Shown here piece after piece: positions 38,220 through 49,955 of a DNA stretch of 64,000 bases. The stretch covers positions 620,001 to 684,000 of the forward strand of contig NZ_QASN01000020.1 of NCBI RefSeq assembly GCF_003052585.1. Reading direction: 5' to 3'. The DNA comes from Pseudomonas mangrovi. GTDB taxonomy: Bacteria; Pseudomonadota; Gammaproteobacteria; Pseudomonadales; Pseudomonadaceae. The number at the start of each line of letters is the position of its first letter. Position 1 is the stretch's first letter. The notes beneath the pieces were generated by a model, which did no database searches, had not been told where the DNA came from, and was given only the letters and a program-made list of their open reading frames with translations. The translations under genes were made by a program, and so were the position numbers.

Positions 38220-39443
38220 TCACTGACCCGGCTGGCGGCCCGGCTCCTGCGGCGGTTCTTCTTCCGGCAGTTCTTCCAGGGTCAGTTCCAGCCCCCAGGA
38301 GCTGGCGTCCTTCACCGCCGCCGGGCTGCTGCTGGGCGGCGGCGCGCTGCTGGCTGCAGGCGCGGCCGGAACGCTTGCCGGGTTGTCGCGGTGCAGCTTC
38401 AGCTTGAGCCGCACGTTGTTCGCCGAGTCGGCATTCTTGATCGCCTCTTCCTCGCTGATCACGCCCTCTTGGGCCAACTCGATCAACGCCTGGTCGAAGG
38501 TCTGCATGCCGAGGGTACGCGACTTCTCCATGACCTCCTTGATCATCGCGAAGTCGCCACGCTTGATGATGTCGCTGATGGTTGCGGTGCCCAGCAGCAC
38601 CTCTACCGCCGCTCGGCGCTTGCCGTCGGCGGTCTTCACCAGGCGTTGGGAAACGAAGGCCTTGAGGTTGTTGCCCAGGTCGTTGAGCAGCTGCGGCCGG
38701 CGCTCCTCGGGGAAGAAGTTGATGATCCGGTCCAGCGCCTGGTTGGCGTTGTTGGCGTGCAGCGTGGAGATCGCCAGGTGTCCGGTGTCGGCGAAGGCCA
38801 GCGCATGCTCCATGGTTTCGCGGTCGCGGATCTCGCCGATCAGGATCACGTCCGGTGCCTGGCGCAGGGTGTTCTTCAGCGCGGCCTGGAAGCTGCGGGT
38901 ATCCACCCCCACCTCGCGCTGGTTGATGATCGACTTCTTGTGCCGGTGCACGTACTCCACCGGGTCTTCGATGGTGATGATGTGCCCGCCGCTGTTGCGA
39001 TTGCGGTGGTCGATCAGCGCTGCCAGCGAAGTCGACTTGCCCGAACCAGTGCCGCCGACGAAGAGCACCAGGCCGCGCTTCTCCATCACCGTCTTGAGCA
39101 GCACCTCCGGCAGCTTGAGGTCTTCGAACCTGGGGATGTCGAGCTTGATGTTGCGCGCAACGATCGACACCTCGTTGCGCTGTTTGAAGATGTTGATGCG
39201 GAAACGACCGATCTGCGGCAGCGAGATCGCCAGGTTCATCTCCAGCTCGCGCTCGAACTCGGCACGCTGTTCGGCATCCATCACGCTCTCGGCAATGCGC
39301 GCGACCTCGCCCGCCTTCAGCGGCTCGGCCGCCAGTGGCTTGAGCAGGCCGTTGAACTTGGCGCAGGGTGGCGCGCCGGTGGAGAGGTAAAGGTCGGAGC
39401 CATCCTGGGTCGCCAGGATCTTGAGCATTGCGGAGAGGTCCAT
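38220..39443 (-). CDS. PilT/PilU family type IV pilus retraction ATPase
   Basis: Cytoplasmic hexameric ATPase of 407 residues. N-terminal PAS-like domain, Walker A GGTGSGKST at residues 130-138, Asp box ITIEDPVEYVH, Walker B ILIGEIRD and the His box TGHLAISTLHANN are all present. Sequence and length are closest to PilU. The C-terminal tail from about residue 355 is rich in Pro, Ala and Ser and ends acidic, longer than in PilT. It is not next to yggS-proC, where pilT-pilU normally lie, so it is an additional paralogue. ATG at 39443 has GGAAG eight bases upstream. Confidence 0.85.
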   Translation of the reverse strand: MDLSAMLKILATQDGSDLYLSTGAPPCAKFNGLLKPLAAEPLKAGEVARIAESVMDAEQRAEFERELEMNLAISLPQIGRFRINIFKQRNEVSIVARNIKLDIPRFEDLKLPEVLLKTVMEKRGLVLFVGGTGSGKSTSLAALIDHRNRNSGGHIITIEDPVEYVHRHKKSIINQREVGVDTRSFQAALKNTLRQAPDVILIGEIRDRETMEHALAFADTGHLAISTLHANNANQALDRIINFFPEERRPQLLNDLGNNLKAFVSQRLVKTADGKRRAAVEVLLGTATISDIIKRGDFAMIKEVMEKSRTLGMQTFDQALIELAQEGVISEEEAIKNADSANNVRLKLKLHRDNPASVPAAPAASSAPPPSSSPAAVKDASSWGLELTLEELPEEEPPQEPGRQPGQ

Positions 39444-39587
39444 CGGCACGCTTCCATCTTCTTGAAGGTATCAATCTAGGCCAGCCTGGCACGTTTGCCC
39501 GGCAGAATCAGCCTGAAAACTGACGCCATTCTGATGGCGCAACAAAGACTGGCACAATAGCGCTCCCGAGTATTTGAGGACCCCGTC

Positions 39588-39866
39588 ATGCCAAAGGCCA
39601 TGGCCCGCCACATTCTGGTCAAGACCGAAGCCGAAGCGGCCGCACTGAAGAAGCGTATCGCCGCTGGCGAGGCATTCGACATACTGGCGCGCAAGCACTC
39701 GACCTGTCCCTCCGGCAAGCGCGGCGGCGACCTGGGAGAAGTGCGGCCGGGGCAGATGGTACGGGCGGTCGATCAGGTGATCTTCAAGAAGCCGCTTCGC
39801 GACGTGCATGGGCCGGTGAAAAGTCAGTTCGGCTACCACCTGATCCAGGTGTTCTATCGCGACTGA
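39588..39866 (+). CDS. ppiC: Parvulin-type peptidyl-prolyl isomerase
   Basis: Single-domain parvulin of 92 residues, cytoplasmic, no signal peptide. Motifs ARHILVKTEAEA, FDILARKHSTCPSGKRGGDLG and FGYHLIQVFYRD match PpiC. It catalyses cis-trans isomerisation at proline. Its end overlaps the convergent antiporter gene by 13 bases. A TGAGGA site precedes the ATG. Confidence 0.92.
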   Translation: MPKAMARHILVKTEAEAAALKKRIAAGEAFDILARKHSTCPSGKRGGDLGEVRPGQMVRAVDQVIFKKPLRDVHGPVKSQFGYHLIQVFYRD

Positions 39867-41542
39867 GTCCCTGACACGCCCCCTCGCTCAGCAGGCTTCG
39901 TCAGCTCCTCGGCAAAGCAGCGCGCAGCGTAATCCGCAGCGTCGTTGAACGGGTTGAGCACCCTCTCGACCCCCGCCGCATCCAGCGCTTCGGCATGCAG
40001 CTCATCGCGCACCACACCCGCGATATGCCCCTCGAAACCGGCATGCTTGAGCGCATTGAGGAAGGCACGATTGGACTCCCACTCGGGAAAACTGGTGATG
40101 ACCCAGCTGGCGTGCGCCAGTGGCAGCGATTCGAGAAAGTCGGGGTCTTCACCATCGCCGAAGCGCACCGGCAAGCGCTGCTTGCGCAGGCTGCGAATAG
40201 CCTCGGGATCGAAGTCCACGCCGAGTACCGCGACGCCTGCCGCCTTCAATTGCTGCAGCAGACGCGAGCCGTAGCGGCCCAGGCCGAAGACGATGATGTC
40301 CGGCTGAGCCGCCTTGCCCCGGGACGTAACGTCCATCTCGCGGAACGGCCGGCGCCGCTCGAAGATGCTCATCCACGGCGCCAGTCGCTCATACAACGGG
40401 TGCGAGAAGATGATCATGTAGGTCGAGACCATGATGGTCACCAGCCCGACCAGCGTGGTCAGGCCCAGCGCGCCGGTGCCGACATGGCCGAGAGTGATGC
40501 CCATGGCGACGAAGACGATGGAAAACTCGCTGATCTGCGCCACCGTCAGCCCGGCAAGGAAGCCGGTGCGTTTGCGATACCCCATGTAGCCCATGATCGC
40601 CATCACGATCAGCGGGTTGCCGATGAGCACGAACACCGACAGTACGACGGCCGGCAGCAGCTCCTCGCCGAGGGTGGAAAAATCCAGTTTCGAGCCCAGG
40701 TCGATGAAGAAGAACAGCAGCATGAAATCGCGGATGCCGGTCAGACGCGCGTTCATCGACTCGCGGTAGGGCGTGGAGGCCAGCGAGAAGCCGGCGATGA
40801 AGGCGCCGGCCTCCTTGCTGAACCCGGCCCACTCGCCCAACGCCGCAAGGCCGGTGCCCCAGGCGATGGCGAAGATCAGCAGCAGCTCCTGGGAGCGCGC
40901 CATCGATGCCGTCAGGCGCGGTAGTACGTAGCGCATCAGCACGAACATCAGCAGTCCCGCCGCGCCCAGGCGCAACAGCAGAGAACCGCTGACCTCCAGC
41001 GCAGTGGAATCCTCGGCACCGCGCAGCGCGCTCATCGACATCATCGCCAGTACCACGGCGAGGTCCTGGACGATCAGAAAGCCCACTGCAATCCGGCCGT
41101 GCAGCGAATCCAGCTCGCGCTTGTCCGAGAGCAACTTGACCACGATGATGGTGCTGGAGAAGGTCAGCGCCACGGCAACGTAGAGGGCCTCCATCATGTC
41201 CTTGCCCAGCAGCAGGACCAGGATGAAACCGAAGACGATGGTGAAAGCCAGCTGACCAAGCCCGGTAGCAAGCGCCACCGGGCCGATGTGGCGGATGTGG
41301 TGCAGATCGAGCTTCAGTCCGACCACGAACAGCAGCACGGTGACACCGATCTCTGCCAGCAGACTGATGTGGTCATGGGCCGTGACCAGACCCAGAACGG
41401 CTGGCCCGACGACGATGCCGACCACGATGTAGGCGATCAGCACCGGCTGGCGCAGGCGCACGGAGATGGCGCCGGCAACCGCCGAGACGAGCAGCAGCAA
41501 GGCGAATTCTGCGAACGGACCATGGCCCTGCAACATTTCCAT
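39854..41542 (-). CDS. Kef/YbaL-type cation:proton antiporter
   Basis: Membrane transporter of 562 residues. About twelve membrane helices of the CPA2 (Na_H_Exchanger) domain fill residues 5-385, including IAVGFLIVQDLAVV. The cytoplasmic TrkA-N domain begins at IIVFGLGRYGSRLLQQL (Rossmann GxGxxG) near residue 413. Similar to YbaL/KefB, potassium or sodium efflux coupled to protons. Start MEMLQGHGP at 41542 has GGAG nine bases upstream; the frame is open for another 60 bases. Confidence 0.88.
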   Translation of the reverse strand: MEMLQGHGPFAEFALLLLVSAVAGAISVRLRQPVLIAYIVVGIVVGPAVLGLVTAHDHISLLAEIGVTVLLFVVGLKLDLHHIRHIGPVALATGLGQLAFTIVFGFILVLLLGKDMMEALYVAVALTFSSTIIVVKLLSDKRELDSLHGRIAVGFLIVQDLAVVLAMMSMSALRGAEDSTALEVSGSLLLRLGAAGLLMFVLMRYVLPRLTASMARSQELLLIFAIAWGTGLAALGEWAGFSKEAGAFIAGFSLASTPYRESMNARLTGIRDFMLLFFFIDLGSKLDFSTLGEELLPAVVLSVFVLIGNPLIVMAIMGYMGYRKRTGFLAGLTVAQISEFSIVFVAMGITLGHVGTGALGLTTLVGLVTIMVSTYMIIFSHPLYERLAPWMSIFERRRPFREMDVTSRGKAAQPDIIVFGLGRYGSRLLQQLKAAGVAVLGVDFDPEAIRSLRKQRLPVRFGDGEDPDFLESLPLAHASWVITSFPEWESNRAFLNALKHAGFEGHIAGVVRDELHAEALDAAGVERVLNPFNDAADYAARCFAEELTKPAERGGVSGTQSR

Positions 41543-41700
41543 CGTGGCGCTCCAGCTGACGATCTTCGACAGAACGGCTCCGCCGTCTCCAGCCACGAGC
41601 ATGGCGACTGGGTCGCGGCAACGTCAACGGCGTGGCGGCTGCTGCGAAGCCAGTTTCAGATCAATTCATCAGACAGGGGGCCATTGCAGGTTGCGGATCT

Positions 41701-41982
41701 TCAGTTGCCAGAACCGCGCTCCTCTTCTGCAGAGGGTTGCTGCCCCCGCTCCTGCCGTTCCAGTTGCGGCAACCGCGGCGCCGGAACGTTGCTCGGCGCG
41801 GGCGGCAGCTTCTGCAGCAACGGCGGACTCTGCGAGGGCCCGGTCGCCGGCACCGGCAACGGACGAATCGGCGGATTTCCATAGGGTTGCGGCGTGGCGG
41901 TGCCGGGGCTGCCGGCAGCGTTGTCCAGAGCCAGCGCCAGGCTGGTGGTGCAGAGCAGGAGTAGCGCAAACAGCGTTTTCAT
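41701..41982 (-). CDS. Exported proline-rich protein, 93 residues
   Basis: Not recognised. Signal peptide MKTLFALLLLCTTSLALA followed by a low-complexity mature part rich in Pro, Gln and Ser (QPYGNPPIRPLPVP, PPLLQKLPPAPSN) ending acidic (SAEEERGSGN). Likely disordered periplasmic protein. 56 bases downstream of the YqaA gene on the same strand. Confidence 0.6.
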   Translation of the reverse strand: MKTLFALLLLCTTSLALALDNAAGSPGTATPQPYGNPPIRPLPVPATGPSQSPPLLQKLPPAPSNVPAPRLPQLERQERGQQPSAEEERGSGN

Positions 41983-42038
41983 TTCGGCCTCGGCGATCGG
42001 GTCATGCGCAACGGTAGACCTGCACCGGCGGCTTTCGC

Positions 42039-42476
42039 TCAGAACCAGCCGGCGACCACCGCCGCCAGGATCAGATAACGCCCGCCCTTGGCCAGCGTCA
42101 CCAGCAGCAGAAAGCGCCACAGCGGCTCACGCATCATCCCGGCCACCAGGGTCAGGGGATCGCCGATCAAGGGTGCCCAACTCAACAACAACGACCAGTA
42201 GCCCCAGCGCGCATAGCTGCTGCGCGCCCGCTCCAGCTGCGCGGCGCTGGCCGGAAACCAGCGGGCGTTGCGCCAGCGTTCAATGGACCGGCCGATCAGC
42301 CAGTTGAGCAGCGAGCCCAGCACGTTGCCCAGACTGGCGACGAGCAGCAGTGCCCAGGCCGGCTGCAGATCGGCCAGCAGCAAGGCGACCAGCGCCGCCT
42401 CCGACTGCATCGGCAACAGCGTCGCTGCGCCGAATGCGGCGGCGAACAGCCCCAGATAGACAGAAAGCTCGAGCAA
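42039..42476 (-). CDS. yqaA: YqaA/DedA-like small membrane protein
   Basis: Membrane protein of 145 residues with the YqaA core: [41 protein letters not shown] and [20 protein letters not shown], a SNARE-associated/DedA-type fold. No ATG fits; the family start corresponds to TTG at 42476 (then [10 protein letters not shown]), which has no strong ribosome site. The frame continues far upstream only because it lies opposite the ABC-F gene. Confidence 0.8.
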   Translation of the reverse strand: MLELSVYLGLFAAAFGAATLLPMQSEAALVALLLADLQPAWALLLVASLGNVLGSLLNWLIGRSIERWRNARWFPASAAQLERARSSYARWGYWSLLLSWAPLIGDPLTLVAGMMREPLWRFLLLVTLAKGGRYLILAAVVAGWF

Positions 42477-42674
42477 TGCGGACCAACCCGGCGGATCAGA
42501 AGGCTGGCAACGCTGCCACGAAGCGCCGGCAATTGCACGCGCAGCGTCCCTTACCAGGGCCTGCTCGGCTCTTGCTGCGGCGCACAGCCTTCGACCGGGC
42601 AGCAAAGTCGCCGGCAAAGCGCTACAATCGCGCCCTTTTTGCGCCGCAGCGCCCTCACCCCCGGGATTCAGATC

Positions 42675-44261
<1,587 letters not shown>

Positions 44262-44277
44262 TCGCCGCTCGATCCAC

Positions 44278-44305
44278 AAAAAGCCCGCGTAAAGCGGGCT
44301 TTTTT
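44278..44305. terminator. Bidirectional Rho-independent terminator
   Basis: AAAAAGCCCGC, loop GTAAA, GCGGGCTTTTTT. It has a T-tract on both strands and sits between the convergent ABC-F and CSD-DUF1294 genes. Confidence 0.9.
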
Positions 44306-44318
44306 CATTGTTGAGATC

Positions 44319-45032
44319 TCACAGTCCTGGAACAGGCAACGGGCCGATAACGCTTGCCTTCAGCAGCAGGCGCTCCAGCCAGAACGCCTGATGCGCCGCC
44401 ACGATGCTCCAGCAGATGAATTGAAAGCCGAGCTTGCGGGTCTTGTGCCGGAACACCTGCTGCGCAATCAGCGCGCCGGGCCAGCCGCCGAGTAGCTCGG
44501 ACAGGTGTAGCCGGGCCTCGGTAACGCGCCAGTGTCCTGACTGGGCTTTGCGCTTGTCACTCCAGTACAGGCCGAAGCTCAGCAGACTGAACAGCAGATA
44601 ACCCAGCCCGATCCAGGGGACGCCCGCGTCCAGCGCCCGCAGGCATCCCCAGACCGGCAACAGGCAAAGCAGCGCCAGCAGGATCAGCTTGGCCGGCAGA
44701 TGGCGGATTACCGCCCGGCCGCCAGCTCCTCGGCGCCCGTCCGCTATCGGTGCGGGTGTATTCCTGACCGAGGCGCTGGGCACTGGACTTGGGCGCCGAC
44801 GGATACCGGGCTGGTCGATGCGCAACGAGCCGGCCGTGCGCATGTGCTCGGCGCGTGCGCGACCGCGCTCATCGCGTCCGGCGACATAGGCCACCGCCTC
44901 ACCCACCTGTGGGCGCTGATCGCCGCGCACCGCCGAGATATGCACGAAGACATCCTCGCCACCCGTTGCAGGCCGGATGAAGCCGAAGCCCTTGTCGTCA
45001 TTCCAGCTTTTCAGTGTGCCTTGCAGTTCCAT
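44319..45032 (-). CDS. Cold-shock domain fused to DUF1294 membrane domain
   Basis: Protein of 237 residues. Residues 1-65 are a cold-shock domain with RNP1-like KGFGFIRP and RNP2-like VFVHIS, binding nucleic acid. A basic linker follows, then a DUF1294 domain with four hydrophobic segments (LILLALLCLLPVWG, GLGYLLFSLLSFGLYWSDKRKA, the signature KTRKLGFQF). This fusion is widespread in proteobacteria; its function is unknown. The start at 45032 is the usual family start; an in-frame ATG 33 bases earlier is possible. Confidence 0.85.
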   Translation of the reverse strand: MELQGTLKSWNDDKGFGFIRPATGGEDVFVHISAVRGDQRPQVGEAVAYVAGRDERGRARAEHMRTAGSLRIDQPGIRRRPSPVPSASVRNTPAPIADGRRGAGGRAVIRHLPAKLILLALLCLLPVWGCLRALDAGVPWIGLGYLLFSLLSFGLYWSDKRKAQSGHWRVTEARLHLSELLGGWPGALIAQQVFRHKTRKLGFQFICWSIVAAHQAFWLERLLLKASVIGPLPVPGL

Positions 45033-45098
45033 TGCAGCTGCCTGCTCCGTCAGTGAAAGCGGCATTCTAGCCGACAGGTTTGAAAGCCCAGGTTTTGC

Positions 45099-46058
45099 TC
45101 AGTGCGGAAAGCGCCGTGCCAGGAAGTCCAACAGCAGCTGATTGACCCGTCCCGCCTGTTCGTTCTGAATCCAGTGGCCACAGGGCTCCAGCAGATGCTG
45201 CTCAAGATCCGGCACCCACTCGGGCATCTTCTTCAGGGTGTAGGCCTCAAGCTTGCCGACCGGATCCTGGTTGCCGATCAGGAACAGGGTCGGCTGCTCG
45301 ACCTTGCGTCCCTGCAACGGCTCGGTGACCTGCCAGTTGCGCTCGAAATTGCGATACCAGTTCAGCGCACCGCGAAAGCCACGCTCGGCGAAAGTCTGGC
45401 GGTATACGGCAAAGTCTTCCTCGGGGCACCAGTCCGGCAGCGCTCCGGCCTGCATGTCATCCTCGAACAGCGTGCCGTCCGCAGGTTTGTCCTGCAGCAG
45501 CAGGCTTCTTTGCTCGTAGTACATCAGCAGGCGCAGTGTGCGGTCGACATCGGCGTCCAGCTCGCGCTCGGCGCGGCCGGGCTCCTGGAAATAGAGGATG
45601 TAGTTGAATTTGCCGCCACTGGCCTCGCGCATGATCTCGGTGGCCGGCCGTCGCGGCCGCCCGGCAAAAGGCACCGACATGGTAACCAGTGCCGCGACCC
45701 GTGCAGGCTCGAGCAGAGCCAGGTACCAGGAGACCATTGCGCCCCAGTCGTGCCCGACCACCGCGACCTGGCGATGACCGAAATGATCCATCGCTGCACG
45801 GATGTCGCCACACAGCGTCAGCACGTCATAGGCCGCCACATCAGCCGGCGCACTGCTGAGCCCGTAACCGCGCATCTCGGGAATGAACACGCGGTAGCCG
45901 GCCGCCACCAGCGGCTCGATCTGATTGCGCCAGGAGTGCCAGCACTCGGGAAAGCCATGCAGCAGCCACACCGGCCTGCCCTTCTCGGGACCTGCGCAAT
46001 GGATGCTAAGAGAAATACCGTTGAGGTCGAGCTGCAGATGATCGGCAGTGTGGGTCAT
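45099..46058 (-). CDS. Alpha/beta hydrolase, epoxide hydrolase type
   Basis: Protein of 319 residues. HGFPE (oxyanion motif) near residue 34, nucleophile elbow GHDWGAMVSW with Asp near residue 103, lid region, charge-relay Asp in GNQDPVGK and C-terminal His in PCGHWIQNEQ. The Asp nucleophile and HGxP motif favour soluble epoxide hydrolase over esterases. Substrate unknown. The gene is preceded by GGAGGTTCC. Confidence 0.85.
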   Translation of the reverse strand: MTHTADHLQLDLNGISLSIHCAGPEKGRPVWLLHGFPECWHSWRNQIEPLVAAGYRVFIPEMRGYGLSSAPADVAAYDVLTLCGDIRAAMDHFGHRQVAVVGHDWGAMVSWYLALLEPARVAALVTMSVPFAGRPRRPATEIMREASGGKFNYILYFQEPGRAERELDADVDRTLRLLMYYEQRSLLLQDKPADGTLFEDDMQAGALPDWCPEEDFAVYRQTFAERGFRGALNWYRNFERNWQVTEPLQGRKVEQPTLFLIGNQDPVGKLEAYTLKKMPEWVPDLEQHLLEPCGHWIQNEQAGRVNQLLLDFLARRFPH

Positions 46059-46150
46059 GGAACCTCCTTATCGAGGTTCCACTATGGCAAAGCCGGCCCC
46101 GGCCGTGTACTGCATAAACCCCGCGAAGCCAGGACCATCGCCCTGATGGA

Positions 46151-46981
46151 TCAGCCCTGGGCGCTGGCCCAATCGATCAGGCTGAACTGCCAGGTAGCCA
46201 GAATCAGCAGGCCGAAGGCGATGCGGTACCAGGCGAAGACCGCGTAACTGTGATGGGCGATGAACTTGAGCAGTGCGCGCACGGCGATCATCGCGAAGAT
46301 GAAGGAGGCGACGAAGCCGATGGCAAACACCGGAACATCAGCCGGCTGGAACAGATCGCGGTACTGGTAGCCGGAGTAAATGGCCGCGCCGATCATGGTC
46401 GGCATGGCGAGGAAGAAGGAAAATTCGGTGGCGGCCTTGCGCGACAGGCCGAACAGCAGGCCGCCGATGATGGTCGAGGCCGAACGCGAGGTCCCCGGCA
46501 CCAGCGCCAGGCACTGGGCCAGGCCGATCTTGAGCGCCGTCAGCCAGGTCATGTCGTCGACGCTTTCGGCGGTGATCGCGTGCACCCGGCGCTCGGCCCA
46601 GAGCATCACGATGCCGCCCAGCACCAGTGCCACCGCTACCGTGATCGGGCTGAACAGGTACTCGTGAATGAAATCGGCGAAAGCCACACCGAAGAGCACG
46701 GCCGGCAGAACAGCAATCATCAAATTGAAGGTAAAGCGGCGGTCGCGCGGCTGACTGGGCAGCCCCACCACCACGCTGGTGATCTTGGCGCGGTACTCCC
46801 ACATGACGGCCAGGATGGCGCCAAGTTGGATGATGATGTTGAAGGCCTTGAAGCGGTCACCGCCGAAGCCGATCAGGTCGGCGACGATGATTTGGTGACC
46901 GGTACTGGAGATCGGCAGAAACTCGGTGAGACCTTCGACGATGCCGAGGATCAATGCCTGGACAGCGAGCCAGAGATCCAT
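46151..46981 (-). CDS. uppP: Undecaprenyl-diphosphatase
   Basis: BacA/UppP membrane phosphatase of 276 residues that regenerates undecaprenyl phosphate for cell wall synthesis. Diagnostic motifs are [17 protein letters not shown] near residue 17 and PGTSRSAST near residue 165, which form the active site with the catalytic Glu, His and Arg. Multiple membrane helices follow. AAGGAAAAC precedes the ATG at 46981. Confidence 0.95.
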   Translation of the reverse strand: MDLWLAVQALILGIVEGLTEFLPISSTGHQIIVADLIGFGGDRFKAFNIIIQLGAILAVMWEYRAKITSVVVGLPSQPRDRRFTFNLMIAVLPAVLFGVAFADFIHEYLFSPITVAVALVLGGIVMLWAERRVHAITAESVDDMTWLTALKIGLAQCLALVPGTSRSASTIIGGLLFGLSRKAATEFSFFLAMPTMIGAAIYSGYQYRDLFQPADVPVFAIGFVASFIFAMIAVRALLKFIAHHSYAVFAWYRIAFGLLILATWQFSLIDWASAQG

Positions 46982-47212
46982 TGTTTTCCTTACGTGAGCA
47001 ACTGGAGATGGATGGCCGCGCTGAAGGCGGCGCATGACAGACGCGACTAAGCAGCAAAAATGCTCAGGTTTGTCGCGAAGCGGCCGAAATGCTACCAGAC
47101 AGCGCCTGCATTGGTCGCGTCCGATCTAACCTTCAGGCGATGAGCATTGCGTCACGACCAGGCAAGTGGTTAATTTGACGCCATAAAAATCAGAATATCG
47201 TGGGCCAACACT

Positions 47213-48850
47213 ATGCAAAGCACTCGCACACTGCCGATCAGCCGTCGCCTCTGGGTGGTCCAGGCGCTCACCATGCTGATGCTGCTGGCCCTCAGCGCCA
47301 TGATGCTGGTCCAGGTCTACGACACGCTCTATGAAGGCAAACGCGAGCAGACCAAGCATCTGGTGCAGAGTGCCGAAGGGATCCTCCAGCACTATCACCA
47401 GCGCGAGCTCAGCGGCGAGTTGACTCGCGAGGAAGCGCAGAAGCAGGCGCTGGAAGTGTTGCGCGGCATGCGCTATGCGCAGAACGACTATTTTTGGGTC
47501 AACGATCTCAATTCCGTGATGCTCATGCATCCGATCCAGCCCGCGATGCAAGGTCGGGACCTTACCCAGATCACCACCCCGGACGGCGTCTCGCTGTTTC
47601 CAGAAATGCTGCGCATTGCCAAAAGCAATCCGGACGGCGGGGAATACACCTATCGCTGGGCCAAGGTTGCCGACGGCGAACTGATCTACAAGACCTCCTA
47701 TTTCAAGATTTTCGCCCCCTGGGAACTGATGCTCGGCACCGGAATTTTTCTTGATGACATGAGGGAAGAATTCATCAGTCATGCCATCGACATCGTACTG
47801 ATCAATCTGGGGCTGATTCTGATTCTGGCGTTCGTCATTTACCTGATCTCGCGCAGCATCACCGTGCCGCTCAACGAAGCCGTCAGCGCCATGCGCGATA
47901 TCGCCAGCGGCGAGGGCGACCTGACCCGCTCCCTCGACGCCAAAGGCAACGACGAACTGACGGCTCTGGCCAACCACTTCAACGCCTTTACCGGCAAGGT
48001 ACGTGGCCTGGTGACACAGTTGCTCGGTGCCGCCGGGAGCCTTGATCAATCTTCACGCTCGTTGGGCAGCATCGCCGCAACCGCCCACCGTCACGGCGAG
48101 GAACAGGCGCAGCAGATGGAAATGATCGCCACGGCGATCAACGAGGTGACCTACGGTGTGCAGGATGTGGCCAAGAATGCCGAACAGGCCGCTGTGGAGG
48201 TCAGCAGCGCCGAGGATCAGGCCGGCCAGGGCACCCAGAGCATCCAGCGCAGCCTCACCCAGATCAACCAGCTGTCCGCCACCATCGAGAAATCGGTGGA
48301 GGTGATCCAGACCCTGGCCAAGGAAAGTACCCAGATCGGCAGCGTGCTGGAAGTGATCCGCTCAATCGCCGAGCAGACCAACCTGCTGGCCCTCAACGCC
48401 GCCATCGAAGCCGCTCGCGCGGGCGAACAGGGCCGCGGCTTTGCCGTCGTCGCCGACGAGGTTCGCCTGCTGGCTCAGCGTACCCAGCAATCGACCGCCG
48501 AGATCCACTCGATGATCGAGCGTCTGCAGAACAACTCCGAAGCCGCCGTGCGGGTCATCCACGAAAGCAGCCAGGCCAGCCAGGCGACCGTCGAGCAGGC
48601 CAGCCAGGCCGGCGAAAGCCTGCAGCAGATCGCCCAGTCGCTGCGCAACCTGAGCGGGCTGAATGCCTCCATTGCCAGTGCCACGCTGCAGCAGTCGCAC
48701 GTGGTCGACGAGATCAACCAGAACGTCACCCATGCCGCCCGCCTGTCCCACGACAACGCCCAGGCGGCGGAACAGTCGAGTCAGGCCAGCCAACAACTGG
48801 AGCGTCTTGCGGAGCAGCTCAATCGCCTGCTCGGCCAGTTCCGGGTGTAG
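47213..48850 (+). CDS. Methyl-accepting chemotaxis protein with single Cache domain
   Basis: Chemoreceptor of 545 residues. TM1 at about 14-37, periplasmic sCache_2-type domain ([21 protein letters not shown], described from residue 85; [18 protein letters not shown]), TM2 at about 190-212, HAMP ([18 protein letters not shown]) and signalling domain with hairpin [19 protein letters not shown]. It is related to but distinct from the receptor at 28923-30605. Six bases after its stop comes an unknown 209-residue gene. No FliA promoter of comparable quality was seen in the 230 bases upstream. Confidence 0.92.
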   Translation: MQSTRTLPISRRLWVVQALTMLMLLALSAMMLVQVYDTLYEGKREQTKHLVQSAEGILQHYHQRELSGELTREEAQKQALEVLRGMRYAQNDYFWVNDLNSVMLMHPIQPAMQGRDLTQITTPDGVSLFPEMLRIAKSNPDGGEYTYRWAKVADGELIYKTSYFKIFAPWELMLGTGIFLDDMREEFISHAIDIVLINLGLILILAFVIYLISRSITVPLNEAVSAMRDIASGEGDLTRSLDAKGNDELTALANHFNAFTGKVRGLVTQLLGAAGSLDQSSRSLGSIAATAHRHGEEQAQQMEMIATAINEVTYGVQDVAKNAEQAAVEVSSAEDQAGQGTQSIQRSLTQINQLSATIEKSVEVIQTLAKESTQIGSVLEVIRSIAEQTNLLALNAAIEAARAGEQGRGFAVVADEVRLLAQRTQQSTAEIHSMIERLQNNSEAAVRVIHESSQASQATVEQASQAGESLQQIAQSLRNLSGLNASIASATLQQSHVVDEINQNVTHAARLSHDNAQAAEQSSQASQQLERLAEQLNRLLGQFRV

Positions 48851-48856
48851 GTCGCC

Positions 48857-49486
48857 ATGAGCGAGATGCGCCACCAGGAAGTGGACCTCAGCAAACCGCA
48901 GAATCAGGATCTGATCTGGGATCTGGACAGCATGGCGCGGCGCGAGCTGGCGGAGCGCTTCATCCGCCTGTTCGAGAACCGCCTGTGCGTCTATTCGGAG
49001 TCCGTGCATCAGCTCTACACCAACTACAACCTGCATTTTCCGTCCGACTACGGACGCAAGATGGTCATCCTGCCAAACCCCTACGCCTTCCACGACACCC
49101 TGCACGGAATCGACGCGGTGGCCGTCCGCAAGACCGGGCTCTGCGTGTTGCCCGGCATGGTCGACGGCAAACCCGGCCTGCTGCTGTCCACGCAGATGAG
49201 TTCCGGCGGCCTGGCACCGCGCAGCATGCCGTTCAAGCCGGCGCTGGCGCAGATCATCAGCAACCAGAAGAAGGTCGGTGATGTCTTCCTGCCGGTCCTG
49301 ATGAAGGGCGACCTGCGCGAGTTCGATCAGCAGACCCCCTACCTGCATCTGCATCGGTTGCAGCTCAGCCGGCTGGAGCGGATGTCCACCTTCGAGCGCG
49401 ACGACATCCAGCAGACCATCACCCGCAAGCTGCTGATGCTCTATCGCCAGGCCGACTCGCTGGTCTGCGGGCCCGGCCAGCACTAG
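48857..49486 (+). CDS. Unknown protein linked to chemoreceptor gene, 209 residues
   Basis: Not recognised. Soluble, no signal peptide or membrane segment. Visible stretches include LSKPQNQDLIWDLDSMARRELAER-type helical N-terminus, a central GRKMVILPNPYAFHD and C-terminal helices (ERDDIQQTITRKLLMLYRQ). It follows the chemoreceptor stop by six bases and so is very probably co-transcribed with it and works alongside it. It does not look like CheR, CheB, CheD or CheW. Confidence 0.7.
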   Translation: MSEMRHQEVDLSKPQNQDLIWDLDSMARRELAERFIRLFENRLCVYSESVHQLYTNYNLHFPSDYGRKMVILPNPYAFHDTLHGIDAVAVRKTGLCVLPGMVDGKPGLLLSTQMSSGGLAPRSMPFKPALAQIISNQKKVGDVFLPVLMKGDLREFDQQTPYLHLHRLQLSRLERMSTFERDDIQQTITRKLLMLYRQADSLVCGPGQH

Positions 49487-49665
49487 CCTGACGCGGGCTC
49501 CCGCCCCTCGCAGGACAGATAACGCCGTAGCCCCTGACGCAGTGTGCCGGCGCGCACGCTTTTCGTAGATTTTCACGGAAGATGTGACTTGTCCGCGCCG
49601 CGCCGACATCCACTGTTTCGATCGTGCAGCATTTCAGCTGCCAGCGAAATTTCCGGAGAGACACC

Positions 49666-49932
49666 ATGAACACTCAGCTGCGCTTCAACGAAGCCCTGAT
49701 GATTACCGGCAGTGCCTTTCAACCCTTCCAGTGCATCGCCTGGGCCCCACAGGATGGCAACGGCGAGCTCAACATCACCGTCATCGACCGCACCAGCACT
49801 GCCTTGGGCCGTGCGCGCCTGAGCAGCAGCATCTACAGCGACCCGCTGCAGCTGGAACAGGAACTGCGCAAGTCGCGCGAAGAGCTGGCGCGGCAAGGCG
49901 TGAACCTGGCGCCCTGGAGCATGCCCGCCTGA
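49666..49932 (+). CDS. Hypothetical protein, 88 residues
   Basis: Not recognised. Small soluble protein; the strong CCGGAGAGACACC ribosome site before ATG 49666 and a terminator after it support it as a real gene. Middle region ELNITVIDRTSTALGRARL, C-terminal helix rich in Glu/Arg. Confidence 0.65.
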   Translation: MNTQLRFNEALMITGSAFQPFQCIAWAPQDGNGELNITVIDRTSTALGRARLSSSIYSDPLQLEQELRKSREELARQGVNLAPWSMPA

Positions 49933-49955
49933 CCAGACGCTTGCGCCGGAAATAA

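Noticed and set aside
46982..47212. FliA promoter before the second chemoreceptor
   Set aside because: GCCATAAA is present but lacks a matching -35 element at the correct spacing.
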